Shown here one piece after another: positions 1 to 11,950 of a stretch of 64,000 nt of DNA. The notes beneath the pieces were generated by a model. The model was not told the origin of the DNA. It did not search any database and was given only the letters and a program-made list of their open reading frames with translations. Origin of the DNA: Dermatemys mawii (lineage: Eukaryota; Chordata; Testudines; Dermatemydidae). The translations under genes and the position numbers were made by a program. How positions within the stretch are numbered: position 1 is the stretch's first letter; every line of letters begins with the position of its first letter. The stretch is taken from assembly GCA_007922305.1 (NCBI GenBank), contig ML677333.1, positions 19,613,555-19,677,554 on the forward strand, in the 5' to 3' direction.

Positions 1-950
1 GCCCCTCTGGGGGCTGCGGGGACACGCTGCCAGCCGCTTCCAGGAGTGGCATGGGGTCCTGTCATAAGTATGAAGTAACCTAGAATTACTGTTTACCTGT
101 AAGGGGTTAAGCTAAAGGTAACCTGAGAGGTGGACAACTGACCAATGAGAAATTCCTCAGGAGACAAAAGATTTGGAGTTTCAGTTTCTCTCTGGGTCTC
201 CTCTCGGTTCAACTCGGCTATGGGATGAACCACACCTAATTCTTTCACTGTAACTATAGCTTTCTAGCAAGTACTGTAGTCAGTAAGTTTACCTTCTTTT
301 TATCACCTGGAGAGTTCTCAGTGGTGAGTGTTGGCTGGGTGCTTCTTGATATTGTAAGATTCAGCAGAAATACCAACAGTGGGAGAAAGTTGCCTCGGGG
401 GAGAGGTTTGTTTTCTGAATCCTTTTGTTGATTATTGTAGATGCTGTTCTATTGATGGTTATAAGGGATTTATTCCTTTCTTTTTTTCTTTTATTAAAAT
501 CTTTCTTTTAAGAATCTGACTGCTTGTTTTCCATTGTGTAAGATCCTGGTTTTGGATCGGGCATGTCTCACAGGATCAGGCGAGGCTTTTCTCTCTAGCT
601 TCCCAGGGAGGGAATAAGTTTGGGGTTTTTGTCGAAAGAGAAAGAGAGGCTTCAAGTGGCCCATGTCCAATAGTTTTTGAGACATTCTCACTTGATGGTG
701 GCAGCTACCAGTCCAGACACAGAAGAAGTTGTGTTCTGGAGAAAAACATTTTAACCCAAGCTGGTAAAATAAGCTTGGGGGTGGGGGATATTTCTTTTTT
801 CATGCGGGTCCCCACATCTGTACCCTAGAGTTCAGAGTCAGGAGGCAATCCTGACAGGCCCACAGTGCCACGGGGCTGGGCAATCCTGAGGGCCAAATCC
901 GAAGGCCTGAGGGGCCAGATCTGGCCCGCAGGCTGTAGTTTGCCCCTCTG
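1..950. mobile_element. hAT-type non-autonomous element, split by an LTR-like insertion
   Basis: The GC-rich stretch 1-59 and the stretch 857-950 read as one sequence when the AT-rich segment between them is removed. The right end, GTAGTTTGCCCCTCTG, resembles the terminal repeat of the element at 5820-6661 (GTTTGCCCACCCCTG). The left end lies outside the window. Assignment to hAT rests on this end similarity; no target duplication can be seen because the left boundary is missing. Confidence 0.5.
60..856 (+). mobile_element. LTR-like interspersed repeat (about 797 bp)
   Basis: The segment starts TGTCATAAG and ends CCTGACA, so it has TG...CA ends. It is flanked by GGTCC (55-59) and GGCCC (857-861), a 5-bp near-duplication. 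It interrupts a hAT-type element. Its first ~150 bp recur at 26189-26337 and, inverted, at 26738-26903. The ends and the 5-bp duplication suggest a solo LTR, but no internal retroviral sequence is seen and the class is uncertain. The short minus-strand ORFs inside look like chance. Confidence 0.5.
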
Positions 951-2236
951 ATCTTTAGGCTGTATTCCACTATGTTCTGCATTTTCACAGTCTCATTTTC
1001 ACATAATGTAAGTGGGAAGGTGATGTGATATGTAAACTCTCCCATCTTAAACTAAGCTGCATCATTCTCCACTTTGAATGTCCTACCGCACAACAGGGAA
1101 CAGCAAATCTATGAAAAAGGTAAGTTCAAACAAGAAATAACAGTGTTCTGGTAGTTCTAGTGCTAGCATGTTACACTGCTGTATGATTCGGAGATCAGGG
1201 CTAGTAATGCTAGACAAATCTGTTTTTATGTAGTGAAAACCAAATCCTACTTTCTCCGTTATCTCAAGCCAGTTTTTTTAATAAGCTCAGTTGTGTCTTG
1301 TGTTTTTACTACTTGTGCGTCTTCCCTTTCTAGTAGTCTCTGGAGGAATTACCTATAAGAACATGAGAAATTCTTCTTACAATATCTTCACTCAAAGCCA
1401 GGAAATAATGAGACTTTCAGCCCCATGGCCAGTTTGAGTATGTATTTTAACTGCTGGATGTTTTCATGTGCCTCAGAACCTTTTAGAGTTTCCCCTCTAA
1501 TTAGTCCTTGAGCTTTTTTTTTTCTTTGCTCTGAGTGCTGCATAGGTGTAACTTAGTCAGTGTTATGAGTCCTTCTCTATGCCCAGTCAGTAAAGGATGT
1601 GAGTCTCCTGCAGACCCCAGCTATAGAGCCTCTTTGTTTAGCTCAAGCTGTAGAAATTCATACTTTTAGCTCTGGGAGTGCCTAGTTCAAACCTTCATAT
1701 ATTAGCCAATATGGTGGCTGCCACATACATTGGACATTAAGAGCCAAATCCTGAGGTGCTCAGCACCTCCATCTCCCATAAACTTCAATGGAAGTTTTTT
1801 TCTAAATAGTAATGGATAAATAAGGAATGTAAATACTGCAGGATTTGGCCTCTAGTTAATAAGGAATACTGGGAACTTTGAATTCACATCCAATAGCTTA
1901 GAACATAGCTGAGAAATCCTATAGGACAGAACAGCTGAGAAATCCTACAGGACAGAGAGACTACAAATATTGTGGAGGGTATAACACACACACAAGAAGC
2001 AGCCACTTTGGCTTTACAAGGGGATGCTCAAAGATGTGAGTTTAAAAAAAAATACTGAAAATGAAGATAGAGTTGGGGATAGGCACTGAACAGTAAATAG
2101 TCAGTTACAACGTTCAGGGGAAAGATAAGAAATCACTGAGACAAAATAAGTGAATGCCCCTAGTCAAACCTCTTCACTGCATTCTCATCTTCTGCTTCAA
2201 GTTCTTTAGCCTCATAGTCACAGCTGTACACAACGG
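951..2236. other. intergenic, no gene recognised
   Basis: No coding signal. Around 1740-1855 is an old repeat-like stretch (AGCCAAATCCTGAGG to GGATTTGGCCT) similar in style to 28705-28790 and 41045-41130, probably an ancient amniote element. The rest appears unique. Confidence 0.5.
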
Positions 2237-2424
2237 AAGGCTTGTCTACACATGTTGTGCACTAATTGGTCTATGTAGATGCTGCTGGTGTGCTTAACGC
2301 ATAGCAGAGAAACTTTAGTGCAAGCAGCAGAGTCTACACAAAACAACTTATGCACAAGACATTACTGCTTTTTAGAAATCATATCCCCATAGAGCACATT
2401 ACCATACTATGCAGACAAGTCCTT
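2237..2424. mobile_element. MITE with AAGGCTTGTCTACA ends (Chompy/Harbinger-like)
   Basis: Begins AAGGCTTGTCTACAC and ends GCAGACAAGTCCTT, an imperfect terminal inverted repeat of about 14 bp. The end sequence is of the type seen in Chompy MITEs of crocodilians and turtles (family name from memory). No coding capacity. Confidence 0.5.
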
Positions 2425-4003
2425 AGTCTCTTCATACTGCTTGGGACTTTTTTTCCCCATTCCTCATCCTGACCCCTTCTTACCACCCATACAACACAAC
2501 TAATCATTTCATTCATGACTGCCTTTTGCCGTTTTATAAAATCTACTGTTTATAAAATCTACCGTTTATCTAAATCTACTGTCCCTACTCCTGTCTACTG
2601 TCCCTTCTCCTGCCAAAACTTCAACCATTCTTAGGTGCTAAAACTCCAAACCAAGTGTTCAAAGCCCCGGATTCCCATCAACCTGATCCATAAAATAGAG
2701 CTTACTATCAAATTAAATAACATAAGAGATCAACCAGTGTCTCAACCAAAAAGACTCTAGTGTTCAGCCCAGATAAAGGGATCTGGGCTTAGTCTATGTG
2801 CCCCCCTCACTCCAAAACCTTGTGCTTTTCCTTGCCTAGAAATACCCTGGATATGGATGGACACTATCACACCCCAATCCCCGTCTGCCTGCAACATGCC
2901 ATCCTACCAGAGGTTGGGCTGAGGCCACTCATGGACTTGGGGATCCTCAGCAATTTCATGGTCTTAGACTTCGTCTGAGTTCACAACATTTCAACTTGGT
3001 GTAAGAGAATCCCCAGTTTCGTGTAGTCTACTGATGAATCCCTCCTCTCCTCCAGCCTAGTTACTCATCAAACAGCACTCTGGATGCTTACCACTCTCTA
3101 GGGTCACTGGGAGGTTCTACTCTTTGGTGTTCACTTTATATTTTTGATTACAAATATCTGCACTTTAAAAATGATGATAAACTCACCTCATGCAAGTACT
3201 AAAGTGCAGTCTCTTTATCATGAAATGCAACTTACAAATGTAGTTTTTTGTTACAAAACTGCACTCAAACAAAACAATGCAAAACTCTAGAGCCTAAAAG
3301 TCCAATCAGTCCTACTTCTTGTTCAGCCAATCACTCAGGGAAACAAGTTTGTTTACATTTGCAAAAGATAATGCTGCTTACTTCTTAATTACAATGTCAC
3401 CTGAAAGCAAAAACAGACATTCACATGGTACGGTTGTAGCTGGCATCACAAGATATTTATGTGCCAGACGTGCTAAAGATTCACATGCTTCTTCATGCTT
3501 CAGCCATCAGTCCAGAGGATATACTTCCATGCTGATGATGCTCGTTAGAGAAAGAATGTGTAAGTTAAATTTGCAACTGAACTCCTTGGGAGAATTGTAT
3601 GTCTCCTGCTCTGTTTTATTCTGCCATATATTTCATGTTATAGCAGTCTCGGATGATGACCCAGAACATGACCAGGAGAGATTTTATGTTACTGCATACA
3701 TAATAATTGTTACCCTTCCTTTTATATTTATGACATGTCCCCCAAATCACAGACAGTGCTAGACAGCCTGTCTATTTAAAAGTATAAGTATTCTAGTGGC
3801 CCTGACTGTTCTATATTTTCCGAAAGCCGCCAGAACATGTGTGAACATGTAGATTGACTTTAAATGCTGTACATAGCTAATAAACGTGGTGGTTTAGACC
3901 TCTCTGTTCACATCCCTCATATTAGCTACACTGTGTAAAGAGCAAAAGGCAACAACTTCGATTCGCAAGGTGAGGGGTGGTAAGTTTTGATCCTGGATTC
4001 TCC
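2425..4003. other. intergenic, no gene recognised
   Basis: Contains an open frame of 147 codons (3319-3762, plus) with no recognisable domain and composition like its surroundings. No repeat boundary could be placed here. Confidence 0.4.
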
Positions 4004-4223
4004 AGGGTATGTCTATGTTGCAATAAAATACCAGCATCTGACTGTGTCAGCTGACTCAGGCTTCTGGGGCTTTGGCTGTGAGGCTATACCACTGTAGTAT
4101 AGAGGTTTGGCTGGGGCTGGATCCTGGGCTCTGGGACCCTGTGAGGGTTATAGCCCTGCAGTGTGAGCCCCAGTTAGTGGACACCAGGCCAGTCAGGAGT
4201 GTTTTATTTCAGTGTAGACAACC
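4004..4223. mobile_element. MITE-like repeat with AGGGTATGTCTAT ends
   Basis: Starts AGGGTATGTCTATGTTGCA and ends GTGTAGACAACC. The inside (CAGCTGACTCAGGCTTCTGG, CTGGATCCTGGGCTCTGGGA) is the low-diversity GC-rich core typical of a reptile MITE whose ends are inverted copies of TGTCTACAxTGCAATAAAA. The assignment is from memory of the pattern; no target duplication was resolved. Confidence 0.45.
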
Positions 4224-4339
4224 ACAGCTGCTATCCGAGGGCATAAGGGCATGTTTTACATTTGTGTCTGGCAAGAAGAATGAGGTCTTTTCTTTTAGAC
4301 ACACTCCTCAGAATAATAAATATCTGTCACTGGGATAGT

Positions 4340-4475
4340 AGGTTACTGTAATGCTCTTGAGACTATATGGGGAACACGATCCAAAGTCTTAAAAGTACTG
4401 AACGGTCTGGCTGCTTGCTTATTAACTGACTGCCAGCTGCGGTTCCACCATTTGCATTGGTTGCCATCTAGTATT
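4340..4475 (+). pseudogene. non-LTR retrotransposon RT scrap (L2/CR1-like clade)
   Basis: In one plus-strand frame it reads GYCNALETIWGTRSKV, then LNGLAACLL and a LHWLP motif. This matches the order DYCNALY ... LHWLPV downstream of the catalytic palm in L2/CR1-type reverse transcriptases. It is far too short to be functional. It is not continuous with the RT scrap at 6717-6960, which carries an earlier part of the domain, so the two are separate insertions. Confidence 0.5.
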
Positions 4476-5811
4476 GTCCCAGACATGCATGAAGAAAACC
4501 CAGATGCAATGTGGCTAGTTAGCGTGCAACTTTTGTTAACTTAAGTCATTGGGAACTATTGGGTAATTCATACAATGCAAGTCATGATTTCTTCCTCAGC
4601 TGGTTTTGCCTGGTGGAGGGCTACTGCCAGTCCTTCCCCATCTGGTCCCAGCAATGTGCTGGGACCCCAACATCTTCTTGTCATACGAAAGTTAAGAGGC
4701 TGGGGAAAGAGGGTTGTCTCCTTGCTCTTCCAGACATTTGGAGCCCCAACCACATTCCCCAGGTTCTTTCTCCATAAAAGCCCCTCAACATTAGATTTCT
4801 CATCATCCTTCAGGGTGACAGACCCTGAATTTGTTGACTATTAAGGCAGGTTACAGGGCTCATTTATTTCCTTTGGAGTGGTGAGCTGAGGGACAGATGA
4901 TCTGAGAAGGCAGTTTGTGTTTTATTATAGATGATGCATATTCCTGTTTTTTGCTTGGAATTTATTTAAGTCAAGTCTAGAATATCGAAGGTGTTTTGCC
5001 TTATGGCTACATCTCTGACTTTGGGGCTGTATAGGGTCTCAACACCAAATGGGCTGTCCAGGAAGCATACACTTTTAATATGCTGTCCTTGGTATGTCCG
5101 GCCAACTCCATAGACTAGCACAGATGCGTGACAGAGTTATGGCCTGACATGAAATCAGCTTTTGAATGAAAAGAGTAATAGGAAGAGTGCCTGAAACATA
5201 AGCCCATCTATCAGAGGTTTGGTATGAGGCCTGAGATCTGGGCTAAAGTAGTCAAAACTTTGCTGGTATAAAGCAAAATTAAGTTGTAAGCAAGAGGCAG
5301 GCCCCGCTCACAGAATCTGGCAACAACAGGGTTGATATTGCAGAAACACACCTCAGTAGAGTTAGGCACAAGAATATGTACGGAAACACATTTCAGAAAG
5401 GTGATACCAGAATACCTTGATTTCACACACATTCCCCAAAGATAACATGCTGACCCACCTTAAGGTCATGACAGCATGATAAATAGAGATGTTTAGATTG
5501 AACCTACAGGGTACAAGGAAATGGGTGACACCCTAATACATTTTTATACATCAATACAAACAAGATATGTATCTCAGAAGGAGCGTCTGGCCAGGCGAGG
5601 GGGGAATGGAAAGTCCTGCTATTCCCTGAGCTGCATCCATTGTCTTGGGCAAACATGTGCTAGTATAAATGTAGACATTGATCTAGGGAGCTAGGATCAA
5701 GCTTTGTTGACAAACCTGGTGGGGTGCCTTTGAACCTTAACAGATCTTGTGGTCCTTGGGCAGTTCGTTCAATGTCTGCCGTTCCAGCTGTTTGTGCAGA
5801 GCTGGGGCAGC

Positions 5812-5819
5812 ACATAGAG
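5812..5819. repeat. 8-bp target site duplication, left copy (ACATAGAG)
   Basis: ACATAGAG directly precedes the element at 5820 and is repeated exactly at 6662-6669, as expected for hAT insertion. Confidence 0.85.
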
Positions 5820-6661
5820 CAGGGGTGGGCAAACTTTTTGGCCTGAGGGCCACATTAGGTTACAAAATTGGGTGGAGGACCGCATAGGGAAGGCTGTGCC
5901 TCCGCAAACAGCCCCGCTCTGCCCCCTACCTAACCCCCCCACACTTCCTGCCCCCTGACTGCCCCTCTCAGAACCCCCAACCCATCCAACCCCCCCATTC
6001 CTGATGGCCCCCTCTGAAGACCTCCCCTCACTCTAACTGCCCCCCAGGACCCAACCCCCATCTAAGTTCCTCTGCTCTTTGTTCCCTAACTGTCCCCTCT
6101 TGAGACCTCCCACCCTAACCACCACCCCAGCCCCCCCCCCGCAACAACCACTCCCCAGGACCCCACTACCTTAGTCCCCACTTACCATGCTCAGTCGGGT
6201 GTGGGGCCCCGCCGTGGGCGATGCTCGGGGTGGCCCCGGGGCTCCGGCGGTGCTGGAGAGCGCAGGGCCCCACCGCCGGCTGTGCTTGGCCTGGCCCGGC
6301 GCCCCAGCCAGGGAGTGGGGGGATCTGCGGTGGGCGGCGTTCAGCCAGGCGACCCAGCCCGGCGACCCAGCCCGGGAGCGCAGGGCCCCACAACGGGCGG
6401 TGCTCAACCAGGTGACCCGGGCTGGAAACCTGGCCCGGGAGGGCAGGGCTCCGTGGCGGGTGGCGCTCACAGCGCCCTGGCTCGGGAACATGGGGCCCCA
6501 TGGCTCGTAAGCGTGGGTCCGGGCGACTTGCTGCGCTCGCCCGGCACCCCAGACCGGGAGCGCAGGGCCACTGGCCCTGCCGCCCGGGGCAAGCTCACAG
6601 GCCAGGTAAAAAGGGCCGGCAGGCCACATGTGGCCTGCGGGCCTTGGTTTGCCCACCCCTG
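5820..6661. mobile_element. hAT-type non-autonomous DNA transposon (842 bp, GC-rich)
   Basis: Starts CAGGGGTGGGCAAAC and ends GTTTGCCCACCCCTG, a perfect 15-bp terminal inverted repeat. Flanks are a perfect 8-bp duplication, ACATAGAG (5812-5819 and 6662-6669). Both are hallmarks of hAT elements. The interior has a C-rich tract (about 5910-6170), so the other strand is G-rich, followed by a very GC-rich block (about 6190-6600). Several long frames on both strands (for example 6171-6716 minus and 6201-6662 plus) arise because GC-rich sequence lacks stops; none resembles a transposase. Confidence 0.85.
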
Positions 6662-6716
6662 ACATAGAGGGAACACACACAAAGTCAAACATCTGATGAC
6701 AAAAAGCAGCTGACAC

Positions 6717-6960
6717 AAGCTGAACTCAGGTGAGACTGAAGTGATGCTGGTTGGCAAGAGGAAATACTTTGAAACACTAGCCAAGATATTCTTTTCCCTT
6801 TCTATGATGGCATACAGTATCCATTTGTCAAAGTTGTCTGACGTTCTGTTTGACTCCTCGTTGAGTCTGAATGACCAGGTAGCAGTAGTACCTAGAAATG
6901 TTTTCTTTCATCTAAGCTTGCGAGGAAACGATCTCAGTAATTTATGTGGCCTTCATTGTT
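6717..6960 (+). pseudogene. non-LTR retrotransposon RT fragment
   Basis: One frame reads LNSGETEVMLVGKRKYFETL and then LSDVLFDSSLSLNDQVAVV. This matches the LNPDKTEVLLVG ... LGVxFDSxLSLxxQV segment that follows the catalytic palm in L2/CR1-clade reverse transcriptases. It then lapses into non-homologous sequence. It is a 5'- and 3'-truncated relic. Confidence 0.6.
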
Positions 6961-7123
6961 GTAGCACCTTAAAATCCTTATATCTCTGCAAGGCAGGGAA
7001 ACTATCCTTTGAGCTCACTGGAAAATGGAAATCTCTTCCCAAAACATCAAAAAATGACTTTTTTTCAGGAAGAGATTTCAAAAATTCTGTTTTGGAAAAA
7101 ATGGAAAGAAAATTTTTGGCTTT

Positions 7124-7155
7124 CTGGATGCTGGTCAGGCCTGACCAGCATCCAG
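7124..7155. repeat. 32-bp perfect palindrome
   Basis: CTGGATGCTGGTCAG is followed, after the central GC, by its exact reverse complement, giving an uninterrupted 32-bp palindrome. It lies in AT-rich sequence with no other repeat boundary. It could form a cruciform or be the centre of a small inverted duplication. Confidence 0.9.
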
Positions 7156-7275
7156 TGAAAATGACAAAATCCTTCCAGAATTACTTTGAGAGAGGCAGAG
7201 AGCTAGGATGCTAAGCCTCTCCTTCCCGCAATTTAAGGGCAACCATCTCCAGCTGTCTTCATCTCTAGCCCTTAA

Positions 7276-8760
7276 ATTCATAGATTCTAAGATCTGAAAG
7301 GAGCCTTATGATCTAATCTGACCTCCTGTATAACACAGATGTAGAACTTCCCGAAAAGAATTCCTAGAGCATGGCTTTTAGAAAACCAGCCAATCTTCAT
7401 TTTAAAATGGTCAGTGATGGAAAATCCACCATCTCCTTTTGTAAATAGTTTAAATGGTTAATTAGCCTCACCGTTATTTTATGGTTTATCATCTTAATTT
7501 GTCTAGCTTTAATTTCCAGCTATTGACTGTGTAGTATCTTTCCCTGCTAGACAAAGGAACACATTATTAATAGGTACTTGCAGGCTGTAGTCAAATCGCC
7601 TATTAACCTTCTCTTTGCTAAGATTAATAGATAAACTCAAAGAGCTCAATCAATGTAAAGCATGTTTTCTAATCCTTTTACTTATTCTTTCGGCTCTTCT
7701 CTGAACCTTCTCCAGTTTACCAAGATCTTTCTTGACTTGTAGACACCAGAACCAGACACAGTATTTCAGCAGCAGTTACCAAATAGAGAGGTAAAATAAC
7801 TTGTTTATTCCTATTCAAGATTCCCTAAAATAACTTCTGTTCTCTTACTCAAGATTCCCAATTATGCATCCCAGGATTACACCAGCTCCTTTGGCCACAG
7901 CATCAGACTGTGAACTCACATTTAGCTGATTATCACCTCAACACCAAATCTTTTTCAGAGTCACTGCATTGCAGGACACAGTCCTCCATTCTGTAAATAT
8001 GGCCAAAATTCTTTGTTCCTAGATGTAAACATTTACATTTAGCTGTATTAAAGCACATACTCTTTGCTTGCACTTAATTTACTGAGCAATCCACATTGCT
8101 CTACATCAGTGATCTGGCTTCTTGATTATTTACTATCCCCCTAACCTGTGTGTCATCTGCCAACTTTATGAGTGATGCTTTTATGTTTGCTTCCTGGTCA
8201 TTGATAAAAATGTTAAACAGCAACTGTCCAAAAACCAATCCCTGCAGGACCCCACTGGGCAATCAGACCCGCTCAATCAGACTTGTTCAATAACCTGTTT
8301 ACCTATCAGTTAGCCAGTTTGACATCTATTTAATGGGTGCCATGTTAATTTGATATCATGCCAGCTTTTTAGTCACAAAACTTCCATGAGACATTTGACG
8401 TGGTACCGCATGATGTTAAGTATATTATATCAGCTCTATTACCTTTATCAACAAAACTTGTAATCTCATCAAAATATCAGGTTAGTGTGACAGGTTCTAT
8501 TTTCCATTTATTAAATTACCCTCCTTTAGGTCTTTATTAATAAAGTCCTGTATCAGCTGCTCCACTGACTTGCCCAATATCAATGCCTGGCAGGCTTATA
8601 ATTACCCAATCATCTTTAAAAATTGCAAGAAAGCAAATGTTGTGCCAATCATCTGGAACTTCTCCCCTGCTTAAAGATTTATTGAAAATCAATATTAATT
8701 TTCCAGTGAGCTCCTCAACCAGCTCTTTAAAAATTCTTAAACAAGTTATCTAGACATGCT
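7276..8760 (-). mobile_element. CR1-type LINE, decayed 3' part
   Basis: Begins on the plus strand with ATTCATAGATTCTAAG, the inverted CR1 3' terminus (the CR1 tail is ATTCTRTG-like). It continues with sequence of the CR1 3' UTR and RT region in antisense: TCGGCTCTTCTCTGAACC, then TGTGTCATCTGCCAAC (from a CR1 segment encoding KLADDT-like residues), then GACCCCACTGGG. No frame is open across it. The 5' boundary near 8760 is approximate. Confidence 0.7.
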
Positions 8761-8929
8761 TAGTTAAATGGGAGGTTGAGAGCCACACTGCTCAGTCTCA
8801 GCATCCCTCCTTGGAAAGCCTTTGTGAAATTGACAAGAGTCTTCCAAGGTGAGCAGCTGTCATTTCAAATTTCCCAGAGCAAAAGCAATTTTTTTTTCAG
8901 TTTCACAAAAAGGGAACTTTGTCAGAAAA

Positions 8930-9105
8930 TCATTCTGACATACAAATTGAGTCCAGCTCTATTACCTCCATTTAACAGAGTGGGATCTCAGAAAGGCTAA
9001 GTTATTTGTGCAGGGTCACTGCAGAAGTTTATGGTGGAGCAGAGAACTGAACTGAGTTTCCAAAGGCCCATGATATCACTAGTCTAATAACTGGACCATT
9101 CCTCC
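8930..9105 (+). repeat. MIR-like ancient SINE
   Basis: Contains CCTCCATTTAACAGAGTG and then TCAGAAAGGCTAAGTTATTT, GCAGGGTCACTGCAGAAG, and GAACTGAACTGAG. This order matches the MIR core: cccattttacaga, gaggttaagtgacttg, ggtcacacagctag, cgaacccag. It is diverged, as expected of a mammal/reptile-wide old SINE. Confidence 0.5.
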
Positions 9106-9828
9106 ACTCAGCTTTGTCCTGGATAGAGATCTGGCCACAATGATCCATGCATTCAATGCTGACAGACTTCATTACTGCATAACTCGCTGTATTAAATTGA
9201 GTGTGATTACAGAATGCACCTGCCCACCTTTACTAGAGCTTAGGCCACCATGAATGTGCCAGGCCTGTGCTCAAATCCTTCCCTTGCCAGCTTTCAATAC
9301 CAGTTCAAGGCTTCATTTTAATTTTCAAACATATTAATAGATCAATCCCCAAAGATGAAACTCTATGAACTGTTGTGCTCTGGGCCAACACAGATAACAA
9401 ACACAGGATGAAACATGAAAGAACTTGGAACAAAGCATTCTCAGTTAAGGGAAACTGACACCTGAACCACTGCACATGCAGAATTCATGTTTCCCTCAAA
9501 GTTCTCTGCTTTCTGTAGAAAAATCCCTTCGATGGGAAAGCAAAGGGAAGCTACAAGAGCGCTTAAGCGCCTTTCCGAAGCAGGGCAGGCACACTGTTTT
9601 GGGGACCAAGAGCAGCTACCCGAGAGGTAAATCACTGCAAAAGGGCTGAGGATGCTCCATCTGGTGGCTCCTACCCTATGCCGCATGGAGAAGCATGGAG
9701 AAGCTGGGGTGGGTCAGATCCACACCCAGACACTGTCCTCTTTCTTCCTGCCCCCATTCTCAGCAGCAGAAGGAGATGTCACTATACAGAGAGCTGAATA
9801 ATGCCTCCCAGAGAGCTCTGCCTTACTA

Positions 9829-10625
9829 ATCATCCACACTGGCAAGGCCCGTAGAGCGCTCTGACTTCCTGGCTGGAGCACTCCTGGTACTCCAGCTCCC
9901 CGACAGGATTAACAGCTGTTGCATATTGGGTGAGATGCTGCAGCCCCAGTATCCATAATCCATAAATGGGTAGTAACATTATTGCGCTCTGATTGACCTC
10001 CGGGAACTGCCCCATAATCACCTTAAGTGAAGTGGGTTTTCTTGTCTTTGTTGTGAGCTCGGGACGCGGAAGTGCACTTTCAAAGGTCTGTTTAGGAGTG
10101 TGGGCTGCTTATCTGATCTGAGAAAAAAACAAACAGATAATGTTTGCTTTGAATGAGTGAGAGAGAGGCAGTGGGCTCTGTTTCAGCGTGTGGGCTGCTT
10201 ATTTGGTCCAAGAGAAAAAACAAACAGCAAATGTTTGCTGTCTGTTTTGGAGTGCCAGCTGCTCCAAGAAGAAAAGCAAACAGCTAATGAGAGAGAGAGA
10301 GAGAGGCAGGGGATGGAGGGGAGTCTGAACTTAAAAGAGAGCATGCTGACACACTCTCAGCACCCCAAAAACCCACTCTCTCTCCCCTCACACTCCCTGT
10401 CACACTCCACCCCCTCATTTGAAAAGCATGTTACAGCAACTTGAATGCCAGGATAGCTGCCCATAATGCACCGCTGCCAATGCAGCTGCAAGTGCTGCAA
10501 ATGTGGCCACACCAGTATGCTTGCATCTCTCACTGTGGACAGATGGAGTGCTTTCCCTAGTGTGCTCTCCAAAGGCTGGTTTAACCCAAAGCACTGTACA
10601 TCTGCAAGTGTAGCCAAGCCCCATG
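9829..10625. mobile_element. Harbinger/Chompy-like non-autonomous element (about 800 bp)
   Basis: The left part reads ATCCACACTGGCAAGGCCCG and the right part CTGCAAGTGTAGCCAAGCCCC. The two are inverted relatives of the GGCTTGTCTACACT ends of reptile Harbinger-type MITEs. The interior carries GTAGAGCGCTCTGAC and GCTGCAAATGTGGCCACACC, typical of these elements. A degenerate tandem (about 10085-10310) and a (GA)n run lie inside. No transposase is encoded. End positions are approximate. Confidence 0.45.
10085..10315. repeat. degenerate tandem repeat, three units
   Basis: Three diverged units share GTGTGGGCTGCTTATxTG, a purine-rich AGAAAAAACAAACAG segment, an AATGTTTGCT segment, and GAGAGAGAGGCAG. 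They begin near 10098, 10188 and 10250. The third unit is shortened and ends in a (GA)n tract. Confidence 0.5.
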
Positions 10626-10786
10626 ACAGACATCCACCCTGTGGGGAAATTTACACCTGAAAGGCCATTTGAAAGGAGTCGCCATACTTCTCTCTCAAGT
10701 TTCCTAAACTCAACTTTTCAGTTTATACTCTGATCCTAACTATGTATTTCTATCCATGTCAGTAGAGATTTTCTTTCCAATTTCAT

Positions 10787-10850
10787 TATATATATGTGTG
10801 TGTGTGTGTGTGCATATATGTATAAATAATAAATACACACACACACACAA
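10787..10850. repeat. (TG)n ... (CA)n microsatellite pair
   Basis: A (TA)/(TG) run is followed within about 25 bp by an (AC) run, so the two repeats are inverted copies and can pair. Simple sequence only. Confidence 0.85.
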
Positions 10851-11459
10851 ATTGCAACACTTGTCCTCTTTACCGCAATTTCTTATTAGCAGGGGAGCAC
10901 CGTCTTCAGGATACATTGAAAGTATTTTATCATCACAGATGTGAAATAAATATCCATTATTTTATCTCTTTAAATAATATGTATATCCAAGCATATCTGA
11001 GAGGGAATAATTTATAATGAAGAAGAGCACTGACCAAGGGTTAGATAATAGAAGGCAGGCAAACAGAACAAAGCTGTTGATAAGGAGGAGAAATAGAAAA
11101 TGTAATGTCAAAATGAAAGGCTATCTGGCACCAGAATAACCCGTGTGCTCAAGAATAACTCACCTCTGTCAATCTACTCACGCTGATGGAAGGAGAATGA
11201 AATTGAAATACATGTTGAATGCTTTGATAAGAGGCAGCAGGGCAATAAATATACTTGACTATGAAGGTGAATATTTGATAATGATATTTAAAAATATTAA
11301 GATGTAGGGAAAGAATACTTGGTGGGGGTAATAGGGAACATAATCTTTGCCTATGTATTAGGATTCTGAGTCTCAAGGAGAGTAGCATCTGATATAAACA
11401 GAAGAATTTTAAGGTCCACACTCCAATATCTGTTACTCATATAACTGTCACTTACATAT

Positions 11460-11938
11460 CACAAATCAGATATCAGGAATGGCAATATACAAAAACCTGT
11501 AGGAGAACACTTCAACATCGCTGGACACACCATAAAAGATTTAAAGGTCAGCATTTTGCAGCAAAAAAACTTCAAGACCAGACTGCAAAGAGAGACTGCA
11601 GAGCTGCAATTCATTTGCAAATCTGATACAATCAATCAAGGATTGAACAAAGATTACGAGTGGCTAGCTAACTACAAAAGCAGCTTCTCTTCTCTCGTTA
11701 TTCACACCTCCAGTTCAGCTGCTAGAGGAACACCTCACCCTCCCTGATTAGAGATAACAAGCTGGTTCAGCCTCATTGGACTAACCCTGTTATCTCCCAC
11801 CTGGTTCTTGCCTACCTATTTATACTTGCCCTTGGATACTTCCACTGCATGCATGAGACAAAGTGGGTATTAGCCCACGAAAGCTTATGCGCTGATACTT
11901 TAGTTAGTCTTTAAGGTGCCATAGGACTCTTTGTTACG
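11460..11938 (+). mobile_element. Penelope-like element, 5'-truncated copy
   Basis: The insertion is bounded by a 12-bp direct repeat, TCACTTACATAT (11448-11459 and 11939-11950). It contains the C-terminal end of the PLE protein (a plus-strand frame at 11556-11747 resembles the last part of the protein at 31276-31965). This is followed by the non-coding tail GTGGGTATTAGCCCACGAAAG and TTAGTCTTTAAGGTGCC. Only the 3' end inserted, as expected of target-primed reverse transcription. Confidence 0.85.
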
Positions 11939-11950
11939 TCACTTACATAT

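Noticed and set aside
60..856. DNA transposon with terminal inverted repeats
   Set aside because: The two ends are not inverted copies of each other; TG...CA and a 5-bp near-duplication fit an LTR better.
3319..3762. 147-codon plus-strand frame
   Set aside because: No domain, no paralogue in the window, composition like the surrounding intergenic DNA.
6166..6716. Overlapping long frames on both strands (up to 181 codons)
   Set aside because: They lie inside the GC-rich core of a hAT MITE; low stop frequency explains them and no transposase motif is present.
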